This document shows, piece by piece, positions 62,735 through 64,000 of a DNA stretch of 64,000 nucleotides (its first letter is position 1; each line of letters starts with the position of its first letter). The DNA lies in NCBI GenBank assembly GCA_934045075.1, contig OW203745.1, positions 13,984,184-14,048,183 on the forward strand, given 5' to 3'. The notes under the pieces are model-generated. The model had not been told where the DNA came from, ran no database searches, and saw only the letters and a program-made list of their open reading frames with translations. This stretch comes from Yponomeuta sedellus. Lineage: Eukaryota; Arthropoda; Insecta; Lepidoptera; Yponomeutidae. The translations under genes and the position numbers were made by a program.

Positions 62735-63080
62735 TACTACATTAACAGAAGTTATAGTTGGAGTACATAAACAGAAATTAGTGTTGGAGTACATTAACAG
62801 AAGTTTGTGTTGGAGTATATTTATTATCTATATCTATCTATCTATAATCAGCCCACATCAACAAACTGCTGGGCATAGGCCTCCTTTTTACTGCGCCATT
62901 CCTCACGGGCCTTTGCTAACCTGATCCATCTCTGACCCATTAATGGAGTACATTAACAGAAATTAGTGTCGGAGTACATCAATGAAGTACATTAACAGAA
63001 GTTTGCGTTGGAATACATTAATGGAGTAAATTAATAGAACTTAATGTTGAAGTACACTTACAAAAGTTAGTGTTGGTGAA
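62735..63080 (+). repeat. Short-unit satellite, about 27-45 bp units
   Basis: Units like GGAGTACATTAACAGAAGTT and AGTGTT repeat imperfectly. A LINE C-terminal fragment (62845-62940, CCATTCCTCACGGGCC) splits the array. Confidence 0.8.
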
Positions 63081-63474
63081 CGTGGGACTTGTTCTGGAAA
63101 TAAATATTATTATTATTATTGAGAAGTAGATATTAACTTAAACTTTTAACTCTTATTTTATGTGTTAATTATTGCACTAATTACATGAGTAATTAGTGCA
63201 AGGGCGTGCTTAATGCAAGAAACATTCTCTTCCAGCAAACCTTTGGTGTTGTAGAGACTGGCAATTACGGATCTCGGTCTGAATTTAAAACCTTACATTT
63301 TATTTGATTTTATCTACAATATTAAAAATCTTTGTAATTTTTTTGTGTAAGTTTGGTGGGTCTGAGAATAGGTTCATAGGCTAATTAATGTGGCAAAACT
63401 ATTTTTGCCGGATCAGCTAGTAAGCATAAATACATTTTATGTACCATATTGTTTAATGCATTACCTACAATACG

Positions 63475-63812
63475 AAGCGCTCGTGGCCTAGGCGAACCGT
63501 GTGATTGGAATCGATCACTTGGTTAAGCAACAAAAGGCGCGGTCAGGTACAGGATGGGTGAGCGTCCCGTGACTACCGCTAGTGGCATTTTTCCGAGCGC
63601 TTCCGTGCTTCGCAAGGCACGTTAAGCCGTTGGTGCCGGCTGTCATATAATGGCAATGGAGGCGTGATAACTTCTGACAGTAAGGCCCGCCAGTGTCTTA
63701 CAATCCTCCACCAACCCGGACTTGGCCCCCGTGGTGGAGTATGGCCTAAACTTCCTGCGCTGCAGGAAGATACCCGTGCCCCAGCAAAGGGGACATACAT
63801 GAGTTGATAACG
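63475..63812 (+). mobile_element. SINE-B, near full length
   Basis: GAAGCGCTCGTGGCCTAGGC … GGGACATACATGAGTTGATA, missing about 40 bases of the central region (after GGCTGTCATATAATGGCA). Confidence 0.85.
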
Positions 63813-63825
63813 ACCTACAATAGCG

Positions 63826-63912
63826 GCTTACATTTTACATTGTACATTGACATTCAGCAAACAGAATGTTAATTCTTTGCGTTGAAATAAAATTATTTGA
63901 ATTGAATTGAAT
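63826..63912 (+). repeat. Dispersed repeat 3' end
   Basis: CTTACATTTTACATTGTACA … AAATAAAATTATTTGAATTG, the inverse relative of 2745-2835. The remaining 90 bases show nothing. Confidence 0.55.
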
Positions 63913-64000
63913 ACCACTACAATAAACAATACCATAATACAATTCCACTGCAAAGAACAGAGGACGAGAAGTCTTCTCTCTGAGGGAGTGAAAGGGTACG

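Overview
The window is animal nuclear DNA, most likely from a moth or butterfly. The evidence is GT-AG spliced genes with conserved exons, a eukaryotic tRNA-Leu gene with a Pol III T-run, a Ty3/gypsy retrotransposon with an arthropod-type TATA plus TCAGT initiator, and very dense SINE, LINE and MITE content of kinds I associate with Lepidoptera. The species assignment is inference. There is no operon structure, CRISPR array or prokaryotic signal. Most apparent open frames are repeats or microsatellites.

Real host genes are few. (1) On the plus strand, a last coding exon (6036-6149) ends an unidentified protein. Its C-terminus resembles UBAP2L/Lingerer. It appears to splice across about 2.7 kb to a 3'-UTR exon starting at 8811. 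(2) On the minus strand, a complete four-exon 6-phosphogluconolactonase gene (229 aa) runs from 22490 down to 18310. Its introns hold nested repeats. (3) A tRNA-Leu(CAG) gene lies at 25532-25615 on the minus strand. (4) A THAP-domain exon fragment with a perfect splice donor (53085-53234, plus) and a PIF/Harbinger-like reading frame (38000-38400, minus) are probably transposon-related or broken.

The largest element is a 5.8-kb Ty3/gypsy retrotransposon (11816-17572) with open gag and pol. The two frames overlap in the -1 frame at a canonical slippery heptamer (G GGA AAC) followed by a predicted pseudoknot. The 5' LTR is complete, but the 3' LTR lacks its whole U3: pol runs straight into R within 3 nt of the predicted transcription start.

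The rest is a mosaic of repeat families, named here by letter for convenience. SINE-A (about 265 bp) ends in a CTT/AAG-type tail. SINE-B (about 400 bp) ends in GTTGATAAC. SINE-C, SINE-D and SINE-E have tRNA-like heads. There are also 3' ends of several non-LTR retrotransposons, MITEs with clear terminal inverted repeats, microsatellites and local satellites.

The most interesting component is a family of foldback retroposons made of an inverted duplication of a tRNA-like sequence. At least eight copies in this window carry their own 10-15 bp target-site duplications, share the same outer ends and differ in how much lies between the arms. A second tiny foldback retroposon (about 122 bp, 9-bp duplications) occurs twice with its core flipped.
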